Origin: an uncultured Mycoplasmataceae bacterium
GTDB lineage: Bacteria; Bacillota_I; Bacilli_A; Mycoplasmatales; Mycoplasmoidaceae
Direction of reading: 5' to 3'
Length of the DNA: 8,716 nt
Assembly: GCA_947176635.1 (NCBI GenBank)
Contig: CAMWRJ010000018.1
Coordinates: forward strand, 1-8,716
Each line of letters starts with the position of its first letter. Position 1 is the stretch's first letter. Below are positions 1-8,476 of this stretch, piece by piece. Below the pieces are notes generated by a model. That model saw nothing but the letters and a program-made list of their open reading frames with translations, was not told the DNA's origin and made no database searches. The position numbers were made by a program, and so were the translations under genes.

Positions 1-1457
1 ATAAAGTAGTAAGTAAATATGGAATTGAATCAATAAAATTTCCAGATTTATCAAATCCATCAACTTTCTTTAAGAAAACACATTTAAGAAGCTTGGAAAA
101 AGATGTAAAAAAATTAAAATTTGGAAAAAGTTTTAAAAAACTATTTGCATCAACAAAAGGTGCTGCATCAACTGTTAGAAAATTTTTTAAACCAAATGAG
201 AATAAATTATGAGTAGGAGTTTCATTTATAACAAATTGCATTAGTTGATTTGTTAGTTTAGCAGCATTTGCAGCACCATGATTAGGTGGTGTTTCTATTG
301 TATTAGATTTTTTAGCTTCAATAATTTATAAGAAAGAATATTTCTCATATATTTTTGAAACTAATGATGTCAAATATATATGAAATGGTGGTGTTGAAGA
401 AAGTTGATTATTAGGATTAAAGAAAGGTGAATGTTCAACAATTGATGATATGAAATTGTTAGAACCAATGCAAGTAATAAAACCTAATAATCTACAAGGT
501 TATTATTATAATGGTGAAATTTATTCAGATTTATCATTATTAAAAACAAAACAATTAATGGATGTTTCTAATGGTAGATATATAAATAAAAATTTCAAAA
601 CTGTTTATTCATTAATAGATTTAGAAAAACCAGATTTTATTAATGAAGAATTGTATGATACATCTCTTGATAAATTGAACAAAAAATTCTTAAATTATGT
701 AGAAAAAGCAATAAATACTGGTGAATTTAAAAATGATTCAATAGTAAAACCAGCTTCTTATAAATTTGGTTCTTATGTTAAAAATGAAAATTTATCAATA
801 AAAGGTAATATTGAAAAAATATTAGAATCAATTAAACCAACATTAATAGCTCAAACTCCTATTTTAAATCCTGAAGGTTCTAAATACTCTAGAATACCAA
901 TATTTAAAAATAATACTGATGCAAACGATAATTCAATTTCACCTTATAAATTACCTGGTACAAGTTGAACTGCTGATGGAGGTTTATATAACAATAACGA
1001 TTATAACTTCATTATCGTAGATCAAAATGTAATAGATAAAACTGAAGATGATGAAGAATCAAATGATGAAAATCAAAATGATAATAATGAAAACATAGGA
1101 TTATCTAGAAAAAATGAAGTAATAGATTACAACAAAAAATTAGAAAATGATTTCTATAATTCATTTGATGTCGATTCCAAAGTTATTGATTCACAATTTG
1201 TTTATAGTACTAAATTATTTAGTGATTTATCATCAAAAATAGAATCTAATTTCTGTTATTTTGCAACAGGTAGAGATTTAGAAGAGAATATATTTTTAAA
1301 TAAAAATGATGCAATAAATTGATTATTATCAGAATTCGATTTTGCAACATATTATGTTGAAGAAAAAATTGAAGTTTATCAAATAAAAGATCTTGCATTT
1401 ACAAGCAAAAAGAAATTTATGAATTGAATTTTAAGTAATATTGTGGAGGTAAAATAA
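1..1457 (+). CDS. Large unknown membrane-associated or surface protein, 5' end outside the window
   Basis: The reading frame is open from base 3 to the TAA at 1455-1457, giving 484 visible residues with eight TGA codons read as Trp. I do not recognise the protein. Visible residues 30-62 are rich in Lys/Arg. Residues 70-109 are strongly hydrophobic, with a PWLGG turn at 92-96 that could separate two membrane helices. The rest is soluble and rich in Asn, Asp, Tyr and Lys. Residues 347-364 form an acidic linker of Asp, Glu and Asn. Short modules at about 167-187, 418-445 and 457-484 (for example AFTSKKKFMNWIL) resemble modules in the downstream lipoprotein, so a surface role is inferred. The next gene starts one base after this stop, so the two are almost certainly cotranscribed. 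The true start and any signal peptide lie upstream. The frame is certain; the function is unknown. Confidence 0.9.
1445..1450 (+). promoter_or_regulatory. Strong ribosome binding site (GGAGGT) for the 873-residue lipoprotein
   Basis: GGAGGT lies 8 bases before the ATG at 1459, inside the last codons of the upstream gene. It is the most complete Shine-Dalgarno sequence in the window and fixes the start of the lipoprotein gene. Confidence 0.85.
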
Positions 1458-1458
1458 A

Positions 1459-4080
1459 ATGAAAAAATGATGTAAAAAATTATTACTTTCTTCATCGTCA
1501 GTTTTATTATGTGGTTCTACTGCTTTAATAGTAACATCATGTAGTACAAATATACAAAATTCATCTACAAATTTAAATTCAATAAATTTATCAAATAGAG
1601 CATATGATACAGGATATTTATATGATAATAAAATGTTTTCATCATTAGATGATTTATGTACTTATTACATCAATAAACACCCTGGAATAATAAAAAGCAA
1701 TTATTATTTAGGTGATACAACTAACTCAGTTTTAGATCCAAGTACTCAAATGTTAAACATTAATGAATTTAAACCTTATGATCCATCTAAATTACATCCA
1801 GTATATTTAAATTCATTAAATATGCCAACACATAATTATGAAGAAGCTAAAAAAACTTATGTTAACAAAGGTTTAGTTAGTTATCAATACTATGATTTTA
1901 ATGGAAACATTTTTGATACTAAAGAAGAAGCTAAAGAATCAATAATAAATTCTAAAAATTCATCAGGTGTATTATATTATGAAGATTTACCAATTTCAGG
2001 AGAGATTACTAAAAATTTCAATCCACTATCTTCAAAAGATTTATTAGATTTTCAAAAATTAGCATTTAGTGAAGCATCATCAAAATTAGATACTGAAAAT
2101 CCAAAAGATTCAAATTTTGAACTTAAAATGTATGAAAATGGAATGGAAAAAGTAGTTGGTACTTTTTTTGATGAAAACTATATTCATGATATGATTTTAG
2201 AAGCGCTTGATGGTTATTTTAAAGCAAGATTAAATTCATTAAATAAATTAAAATATACTGTTAGAGTATCATTAGACGATGATGAAGGTGGAAGATGTGA
2301 TTATAAAATTACAAATTTCTCTACTGGTGATAGAAATAGAATATGAATAGATTCAAAAGATCCTGAAACAATTAATTTTAAAAATTTATCATTAGATGAA
2401 GTAAAACAATTTAATGCTTTTATTAATTGTGATGAATTTTGAAAAAGAAGTTGAAAAGAACATCGCTATTCAACTTTTTATAATATAGCAGAAGAAGCAA
2501 AAGTTCATGATTTTTTGAATACATATTTTGAAATTAGATATACAGGTTGAGATATAGGATGAACTGGTGGTAAGAAGCATCCAGATTTTAAAATATTAAG
2601 TCATGGTGCAGAAACAGATGGGCGTGCTTATTTATCATTTAGAGTTAATGTAAAAATTGAAGATAATGATTTAACATTTAGACAATTTTTAGAAAACGAT
2701 TTAATAGAAAATTGAAAATCATATATTTTTGATGAAAATTTATCTAAAGATGTATTAAGAAAAATAATTATTAAAGAAGTTTGAACAAAAATATTTAATG
2801 ATGATTACAATTCGAATTTAAGCATTTCGACTATTTGAGATGGTAAAAGAAATGATTCATGAGCTGCTAATTTAAAAACAATTACTAATTTTACAAATAG
2901 TAATATTGCTAGTAACGAACTTCTTCAAGGTAACTTGAAAAAAAATTGAATAACTTTAAGTGATATTAATAATAATTCTAGTTTTAGTTCTGTTAGGGGA
3001 ATTAATTATAAGAATAAAATTATCGATGATAAGAATATAAATAAAATTTTATTTGATGATGTTTTTAGTGATGGTGAAGGTAATTTTGTTATTGAATATA
3101 ATAATTTTCCTTTATTTAGTTTTAATTTTAAAGATTCATTAAAATATGATGAATCATATGCATCAGTTAATATGGATGGAAATAAATATGTAACAAACAT
3201 AAAAAATACTATTTTTAATATTTATTCAAAAGTAGTAGAAAACGAAAATTTATATACTAACTTTAAAAATGTTTCACAAACATTCACAAGAATAGATGGT
3301 AAAAATAAATTGTTAGATATAAATGAATCATTATTTCAAAACAGAAATCCTAAATCAAAATATATAAAATTTAATGAAAATAATGAAATGTATCAAGAAT
3401 TTAAAGATTACAATCAAATAGACCCAGAATTAAAAGAATTTGACTCAACACCATTTGTTGATTATGAACTAGATTCATTAATTCCTTTATATAATAGATT
3501 AATTGATCAAATCCCTGAAAATTCAAATTTAGCAAGTAATGATGGATTTGTTAAACCAGAAGATATTGTAGTTTTACGCAATAAAGAAGGAATTCCATTT
3601 AAATTTAGATACAAAGAATTTTTAAATAATGGAAAAAATATATTTATTAATTTAATTAATAATCAATCAACTGGATTTGCTAATTCAAATCAAGGTTTAA
3701 AAGAATTAATTCAAAACACAAGCAACATAGAACCTGCAAAAGTTGTTGTTGTTTATGATTTGCTTGGTAATGTAATAAATCCTGGTGTAGTATTATCAAA
3801 GGATGAAGAATTATCAACAACATCAGATGCAATTTTTGATTCTTCAAAAACTGTAATTGATAATATTTTAAGAACAAAATTAGTACCAAGAGACTTTAAC
3901 AACATTTATTATAAAGAAAATGAAGATGATCAATATCATCTAGTAGCAAATAAAATTAATAGAATTTATGAATTAAATTTAGATGGAAATATTTATTATT
4001 TCCCAACACATTTTCATATGATGAATCAACTTAAAAAGTATGTAGCATCATTTGCAGAAAGGATAGTTTACAATGACTAA
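1459..4080 (+). CDS. Large surface lipoprotein of unknown function (873 residues)
   Basis: One continuous frame with about eleven TGA (Trp) codons and a TAA stop. The N-terminus is a lipoprotein signal: basic MKKWCKK, a hydrophobic stretch, then the lipobox V-T-S-C with Cys28 as the predicted lipidated residue. The mature protein would be anchored to the outer face of the membrane. A low-complexity Ser/Asn spacer follows, then the recurring module at residues 53-74 (MFSSLDDLCTYYI) and 142-165 (IFDTKEEAKESII), and a related segment at the extreme C-terminus (about 836-865). The middle is rich in aromatic, Asn, Asp and Lys residues, with a Trp-rich patch encoded at roughly 2430-2580. I see no protease, nuclease or solute-binding signature and recognise no named family. 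The gene lies between a surface-like protein and another lipoprotein in what looks like one operon. Being a lipoprotein is well supported; an adhesin, host-binding or nutrient-binding role is only a guess. Confidence 0.93.
4058..4063 (+). promoter_or_regulatory. Ribosome binding site (AAAGGA) inside the upstream gene
   Basis: AAAGGA lies 9 bases before the ATG at 4073, within the last codons of the 873-residue lipoprotein gene. It supports the 8-base overlapping start of the next lipoprotein. Confidence 0.7.
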
Positions 4081-5209
4081 AAATAAGAATAAATTAATTT
4101 TAGGATTTTCTTTAGCATTAGCTCCAATAACATTTGCAATACCATTAGTAGTAACTTCATGTACTTCTTCAAGTAATAATAACAATGAAGAAACAGAACC
4201 ATATACACAATTTGAATATCAAAAAAAGATGGATTTATATCTAAATGATAATAAAGATTATGTTTTTGAAAATAATGGTGTAAAGAGACAATATGCTTCT
4301 TTTCAAGATGATGATGTAAATTCACCAACTTACAAAGGTTGATATTTATTATTACGTGATGGAAACAACAACAATAAATTAATTGCTTCTTTTTGCGGAT
4401 GAAGCAAAAGTTATTTAAGCGGAAAAGAAGTTTATGACAAAATAAATTCACAAGGTTATTTAATTCCTAATGAAATATCATTACCAAAAAATTCATCATT
4501 AGTAGGATGAAACAAAAATAAAAAAATACGAGTTGAAGCAATTGGGTATGATAAAACAATGATGAATTATAGTGAAATTGCATCAGCTAATTCATTATCA
4601 TTAGATGATTTTGCAAAAGATAAATTATTTTTTTCAGAAGAATACGCAAGAAAAACTTTACCTATTTTACCTTATACAAATACTAAAATGGATTTATCTT
4701 TAAATCCTATTAAATATATTTTTAATGAATTTACTTTCACAAATACTCAAGATATTAAACCGAAAGAAATAAATATAACATTTCCAGAATCATTAATTTT
4801 TTTAGAAAAAAATTCTTTATATGTACCAATATATTCTAATAACGTAACATTTGATTTTTCAAAAACAAAATTAGTTGAAATAAAATATTTAGAATTCTAT
4901 AATGATGAAAATGCTAAAATTATTTTACCTGATACATGTAAGAGAATTACTTATATTTGAGGTTTAGCAAAAGTTAATGGACCAAATTTTAATTTAGAAA
5001 TAAATTTAGAAAACGTTTTATATTATGGCGAAGAAGCTTTGCAACTATGTACATTTAAAAATAAAACATTAGTAATCAATAAAGATGCTCATTTTTTTTG
5101 AGAGCCAGATAATAATAGTTATTGATCGTTTCCACAAGATGTTGAAGTAGTTGATTTGGAAGGAAATGTTTTAAAGCCTGCAATAAATAATGAACATTCT
5201 TTTAACTAG
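4073..5209 (+). CDS. Lipoprotein with BspA-like degenerate leucine-rich repeats (378 residues)
   Basis: The gene starts inside the end of the previous one (ATGACTAA overlap) and ends at TAG 5207-5209. It has six TGA (Trp) codons. The signal peptide runs MTKNKNKLILGF through a hydrophobic core to the lipobox V-T-S-C, with Cys30 predicted to be lipidated. A Ser/Asn/Glu linker follows. From about residue 230 to 340 the sequence alternates short beta-like stretches with LP or FP plus Ser/Thr patterns, such as ITFPESLIFLEKNSL, IILPDTCKRI and NLENVLYYGEEAL. This resembles the LRR_5 (BspA/TpLRR) repeat, in which strands alternate with LP-x-(S/T)-(L/C)-x-x-I turns. In known BspA-type proteins these repeats serve surface binding. 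The repeat units here are irregular, so the family call is moderate. Residues 31-230 are unrecognised. The likely location is the outer membrane face, expressed together with its neighbours. Confidence 0.93.
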
Positions 5210-5254
5210 ATACTGAATTCTATATTTTAATAAATAATAATTTTTTATAAAATT

Positions 5255-5261
5255 GAAAGGA
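5255..5261 (+). promoter_or_regulatory. Ribosome binding site (GAAAGGA) that fixes the ATG at 5268
   Basis: GAAAGGA lies 6 bases before ATG 5268. An in-frame TTG at 5253 would put this site inside the coding region, so the ATG is the better start. The site sits between AAAATT (5249-5254) and AATTTT (5261-5266), which are complementary. Confidence 0.75.
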
Positions 5262-5267
5262 ATTTTA

Positions 5268-5714
5268 ATGAAAAAGAAAAAATTAATAACTAGTTTAGCA
5301 ATAAGTGCTGGACTAATAACAACTGCAACTATTAGTGCAATTGCAATTACATCATGTTCTGTTGATAATGATTACAATCCAGATACATCAACTAAAATAA
5401 TGGAAGTTATTCCTAATAAAGAAGCATTCAATAAAATGAAAGTTGCTGTAGAAAAAATGGTTGAATATATGAAAAAAATTGAACCAGATGTAGGAGATTT
5501 TAATGCATCTATTAAAGTAGATAAAAATGTTTTTTATTTTAATCAATGAAATGAAATTAATTCTATTGAAATGAAATTTATTTTTAATAACACTAATAAT
5601 GTAGAAAAAGTTGTTAGTTATGATGGTCAAATTGATAAAGAACAAAGTAAAACAATTACATTAGAACAAGCAAAACAAGAAATTTATTCATATTTTACTA
5701 TAGGATTTAATTAA
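5268..5714 (+). CDS. Small lipoprotein of unknown function (148 residues)
   Basis: ATG at 5268 follows a good ribosome binding site; the stop is TAA 5712-5714 and one TGA is read as Trp. The N-terminus MKKKKLITS, a hydrophobic Ala/Ile/Thr core and the lipobox I-T-S-C (Cys30) mark a lipoprotein of about 119 mature residues. After a short linker there is a predicted helix (about residues 45-75, rich in Met, Lys and Glu), then two beta-like stretches, then KTITLEQAKQEIYSYF near the end. A single helix followed by strands and an ITLEQAKQEI-like helix faintly recalls PepSY-type domains, but I would not assign that family without a profile search. The gene is 58 bases after the LRR-like lipoprotein with no terminator between them, and is followed by a clear terminator, so it is probably the last gene of that operon. 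Confidence 0.9.
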
Positions 5715-5761
5715 AAATACTTTTTAAATTAATTTGAAAGAATAATACTAAATTTAATAAG

Positions 5762-5801
5762 AAAACACCAAATGATTAAATTAGAACATTTGGTGTTTTT
5801 T
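5762..5801 (+). terminator. Rho-independent terminator ending the lipoprotein gene run
   Basis: A perfect 13-bp stem pairs 5762-5774 (AAAACACCAAATG) with 5787-5799 (CATTTGGTGTTTT) around a 12-base loop, and the right arm continues in T to 5801. It is the most GC-containing and longest hairpin in the intergenic region and lies 47 bases after the stop of the small lipoprotein. The left arm begins with AAAA, so weak termination on the other strand is possible, but no minus-strand gene needs it. Confidence 0.9.
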
Positions 5802-5838
5802 GCTTTAATTTAAGCTTAAAATGTAACTGTTTATACTT

Positions 5839-5892
5839 ATAAATTAGTGATTATTTTATGTTAATTTTAATAAATTAATCTTTTATAAATTA
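5839..5892 (+). repeat. Three spaced copies of ATAAATTA upstream of the ABC transporter promoter
   Basis: ATAAATTA occurs at 5839-5846, 5870-5877 and 5885-5892, immediately before the predicted -35 box. A 12-base perfect palindrome TTTAAGCTTAAA lies further upstream at 5809-5820. These could be regulator sites, but in DNA this AT-rich such words also arise by chance. Confidence 0.25.
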
Positions 5893-5895
5893 AAT

Positions 5896-5924
5896 TTGAA
5901 TATATCTGAAATTAAATGTATAAT
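5896..5924 (+). promoter_or_regulatory. Predicted sigma-70 type promoter of the ABC transporter operon
   Basis: TTGAAT (5896-5901) and a consensus TATAAT (5919-5924) are separated by exactly 17 bases. Transcription would start near 5931, leaving a leader of about 43 bases before the ATG at 5974. The position after the terminator and before the ATPase gene fits a new transcription unit. Confidence 0.7.
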
Positions 5925-5958
5925 TAATAAGTTTTAATAAAACAATTTGCTAATTTTT

Positions 5959-5963
5959 AAGGA
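5959..5963 (+). promoter_or_regulatory. Ribosome binding site (AAGGA) of the ABC ATPase gene
   Basis: AAGGA lies 10 bases before ATG 5974, a slightly long but acceptable spacing, and no other in-frame start fits it better. Confidence 0.65.
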
Positions 5964-5973
5964 AAAAATCTAA

Positions 5974-6804
5974 ATGAATAATATTGAAATAAGTAATGAA
6001 GAAAGTGAATTTGTAGAATCCAAAAACACAATTAATTGATCGATTGGTTATTTATTTAATCAGTCAATTTTAGAAAACAATAAAAAAGATTTTTTAAAAA
6101 TTGAAAATTTATCAGTTTATAGAAAATCAAGTAAAGTTCAAACACTATTTGATGTTAGTTTTGAATTACATCCAAATTCTTTTCATATTTTTATTGGAGA
6201 AAATGGTGCTGGTAAGTCTACTACAATTAAATCAATTATAGGTGAAATTTCTGACTATACTGGTGTAATTTATTTTAATTCAAATAAGAAATTAGAAAGA
6301 TACAAAATATTTTATGTTCCAGACCAACAACCAAAATTTCCAAATGTTTCAATTTTAGATTATTTATTTAATTTAACGAAATTATTAACAGACAAACAAG
6401 ATTCTTTAATATTATCAGAAATTGATAATCTTTTAAATAGATATAGTTTAGAAAATATTAAAAAAAGAAATGTAAATAGATTATCTGCTGGACAAAAACA
6501 AAAGATTCTAATTATTTCAGCATTTTTAGTAGATGCACCTTATATTGTATTAGATGAACCATTTGCTAATTTAGACCCAACTTCTAGATATTCATTTATG
6601 ATGGATTTAAAAGAATTATCATTAAATGGAACTTGTATTTTTCTATCAACACATATTCTAGATGAAATTAAAGATTATGCAACACATGCTACTTTTATTA
6701 AAAAAGGTAGATTAATTGAATCAACTCAAGTGTATGACCCAGAATACATTTGTGATTTTTATAAAAATAATTATTTATTAGCTTATGATAAAACAAGAAA
6801 ATAA
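5974..6804 (+). CDS. ABC transporter ATP-binding protein (276 residues)
   Basis: This is the cytoplasmic nucleotide-binding subunit of an ABC transporter, which hydrolyses ATP to drive the partner permease. All core motifs are visible: Walker A GENGAGKST (residues 75-83), a Q-loop region near 117-119 (DQQ), signature LSAGQ (170-174), Walker B IVLDEP (191-196, with D194 and catalytic E195), D-loop NLDP (199-202) and the switch His227 in STH. The domain belongs to the broad CcmA/ABC-2 exporter type. The signature has Ala in place of the first Gly of LSGGQ, a tolerated variant. Residues 1-40 form an acidic N-terminal extension ahead of the usual domain start, containing the only TGA (Trp22). The permease gene begins inside the last 20 bases, so the two proteins very likely form one transporter. 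The family call is firm; the substrate is unknown. Confidence 0.96.
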
Positions 6805-8476
6805 TATTACTAAATTAATTAATTTTCACTGGGTATTTATAAAAAGAAATCCAATATTATGAACATTAGCATCATTATGTGGATTATCTCAATTATTAAT
6901 TGTTTTAGTATTAGATATTTTAAATAAACAAATCTCAGATTATTCTTTATTACTATTTTTAGTACCTAATATTTTATATACAATATTTGTTATCTTTTTA
7001 ATTTACAATTTATTTCAAACTAATAAAGATAATTCAATTGATAATAAGTTGTTGTGTTCCAAATACAACTTTTATAAAATAAAATTAGCTAGATTTAGTT
7101 TAATTTGAATATTATTAGGTTCTATTATTGTTGTAAGTGATTTAGGATTATTTTATTTTCCAATAAAGAATCAAACAATTTTAGGATTAGCTGTCTTTAT
7201 TTGTAATACTTTTATTACACCTTTTATCTTTTTATTAATAACAATTTTATTTACTGTTATTGCTATTAAAACTCCAACATCAGTTTATATGATAGTTACT
7301 GTATTATTTTGTGTAATTACATTTGGTTTAAGTTTAATAACAAGATTATTAGTACCAAATGTTGTATTAAATCAAAATGATTATTATAAATTAATTCAAA
7401 AAGATAATCAATATTTAGTAGAGAAAACAAAAACAGAAATTAATTTAAATAAAGCAATCACAACTAATACATTTGTACCAAGTGAATGATTTTATTCATT
7501 ATATAGTTCAGTTTTTGCAATGACTAATACTAATGACTCTTCACAATTATCAATTAGGTCAATTTATTTAAAAGAAGTAGAATATAATGATGTATTAACT
7601 AATAATTTACCTATAATGATTCGTGAATCTGATATTGACTTTTTATCATTATCAAATCATGATTATATTGATTTAATTTGTAATAACATTCAAAAAATAG
7701 TTAATAAACATAGATTATTAGAAAATGTTTATTTAGCTGAACATACAAAAGAATATATTGCTAATAACTTTGAATGGACTGATATTCCAAGTCAAGCAAT
7801 TTCAAACTTATTAATAGATATTACTGGAATTAATACTGAATACAATCAATTATATTATTTGATTAAATATCATCAATTATTGAATTTAGATTTAAACATT
7901 TTAGCAAATAATATTAGTGAACGTTTTAATGTTCAAATCTCTGAATTATTTAAAACATTAGTAGAATCTGAAAGTACATATTATAACTTGTTTAAAGCAA
8001 TTGGTATATTTAATTCATTAAAAATTTATCCAAATGAATATTCAGTTAATAAATATCAACCAATTACAGTTCAAGACAAAAACTTTATTAAAACTTCACT
8101 AATTAAATTTACAAATAATTCAATTTATTATTTAAGAAATGATGGTAATTATTATGGGTTTAATTTAGATGTTTTAACTGAAATTGAACCATCAATCATA
8201 AATGAAGAAACTTATAAAAACTATATAGATGAATTATCATTAAGTTATGAAAGAATGAATGATTTTTTATCCAAGATACAACTTAAACTTAAAGATATGT
8301 TAAATTACAAATTATCAAATAATTACATTAATTTAAATTCTATATACAAAGTTTATAAATATGAATCAAGCACAAATGTTTCAAATATAGAAATATTTAT
8401 AGGATTAATTATATTTTTCAATGCAATTTCATGTATTTCATTCTTTATAAACTGAAAAGGAGCTAAAAATGAATAA
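6785..8476 (+). CDS. ABC transporter permease with large predicted extracytoplasmic domain (563 residues)
   Basis: The frame runs from ATG 6785 to TAA 8474-8476, with four TGA and two TGG codons for Trp. Five hydrophobic segments lie near the N-terminus at about residues 26-46, 55-77, 104-125, 133-160 and 166-190. A long hydrophilic region follows at about 191-535, then one membrane segment at about 536-556 and a short basic tail (WKGAKNE). Positive charges near 18-22 and 81-103 fit a cytoplasmic N-terminus, which puts the 345-residue region outside. Six segments match an ABC-2 exporter half, but the placement of the external domain between segments 5 and 6 is unusual. No Shine-Dalgarno precedes the ATG; the 20-base overlap with the ATPase gene suggests translational coupling. 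It is called a permease from hydrophobicity and context, since I see no sequence motif that names the family. Substrate and direction of transport are unknown. Confidence 0.88.
8456..8462 (+). promoter_or_regulatory. Ribosome binding site (AAAGGAG) inside the permease gene end
   Basis: AAAGGAG lies 6 bases before ATG 8469, within the last codons of the permease, and supports the overlapping start of the next gene. Confidence 0.8.

Noticed and set aside
1018..1100. Asp/Glu/Asn-rich stretch as a tandem repeat or phase-variable tract
   Set aside because: The bases show no regular repeat unit or long homopolymer; it is a low-complexity linker.
3006..3200. Minus-strand open frame of 64 codons
   Set aside because: It lies wholly within the 873-residue lipoprotein gene, which is intact under TGA=Trp, and has no ribosome binding site or family resemblance.
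3680..3889. Minus-strand open frame of 69 codons
   Set aside because: It is a Leu/His-rich shadow of the lipoprotein coding strand, as expected opposite Asn- and Lys-rich codons.
1633..4080. Apparent decay of the large lipoprotein into several short frames split by TGA
   Set aside because: Every interruption is an in-frame TGA with no frame change, and the pattern is the same in all genes including the ABC ATPase, so TGA encodes Trp and the gene is not a pseudogene.
4077..4451. Minus-strand open frame of 124 codons
   Set aside because: It is opposite the intact LRR-like lipoprotein gene; its Leu, His and Tyr bias is the complement of AT-rich coding sequence, with no sensible domain.
5221..5251. 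Possible promoter before the small lipoprotein (TATATT at 5221 or TATAAA at 5246)
   Set aside because: No -35 box lies at suitable spacing, and the TATAAA would start transcription almost at the ribosome binding site; readthrough from the upstream gene is enough.
5253..5255. TTG as start of the small lipoprotein
   Set aside because: It would place the ribosome binding site inside the coding region and add residues before the basic KKKK start of the signal peptide; ATG 5268 has a well-spaced site.
5388..5645. Minus-strand open frame of 85 codons
   Set aside because: It is opposite the small lipoprotein gene and has a low-complexity Phe/Ile/Asn composition.
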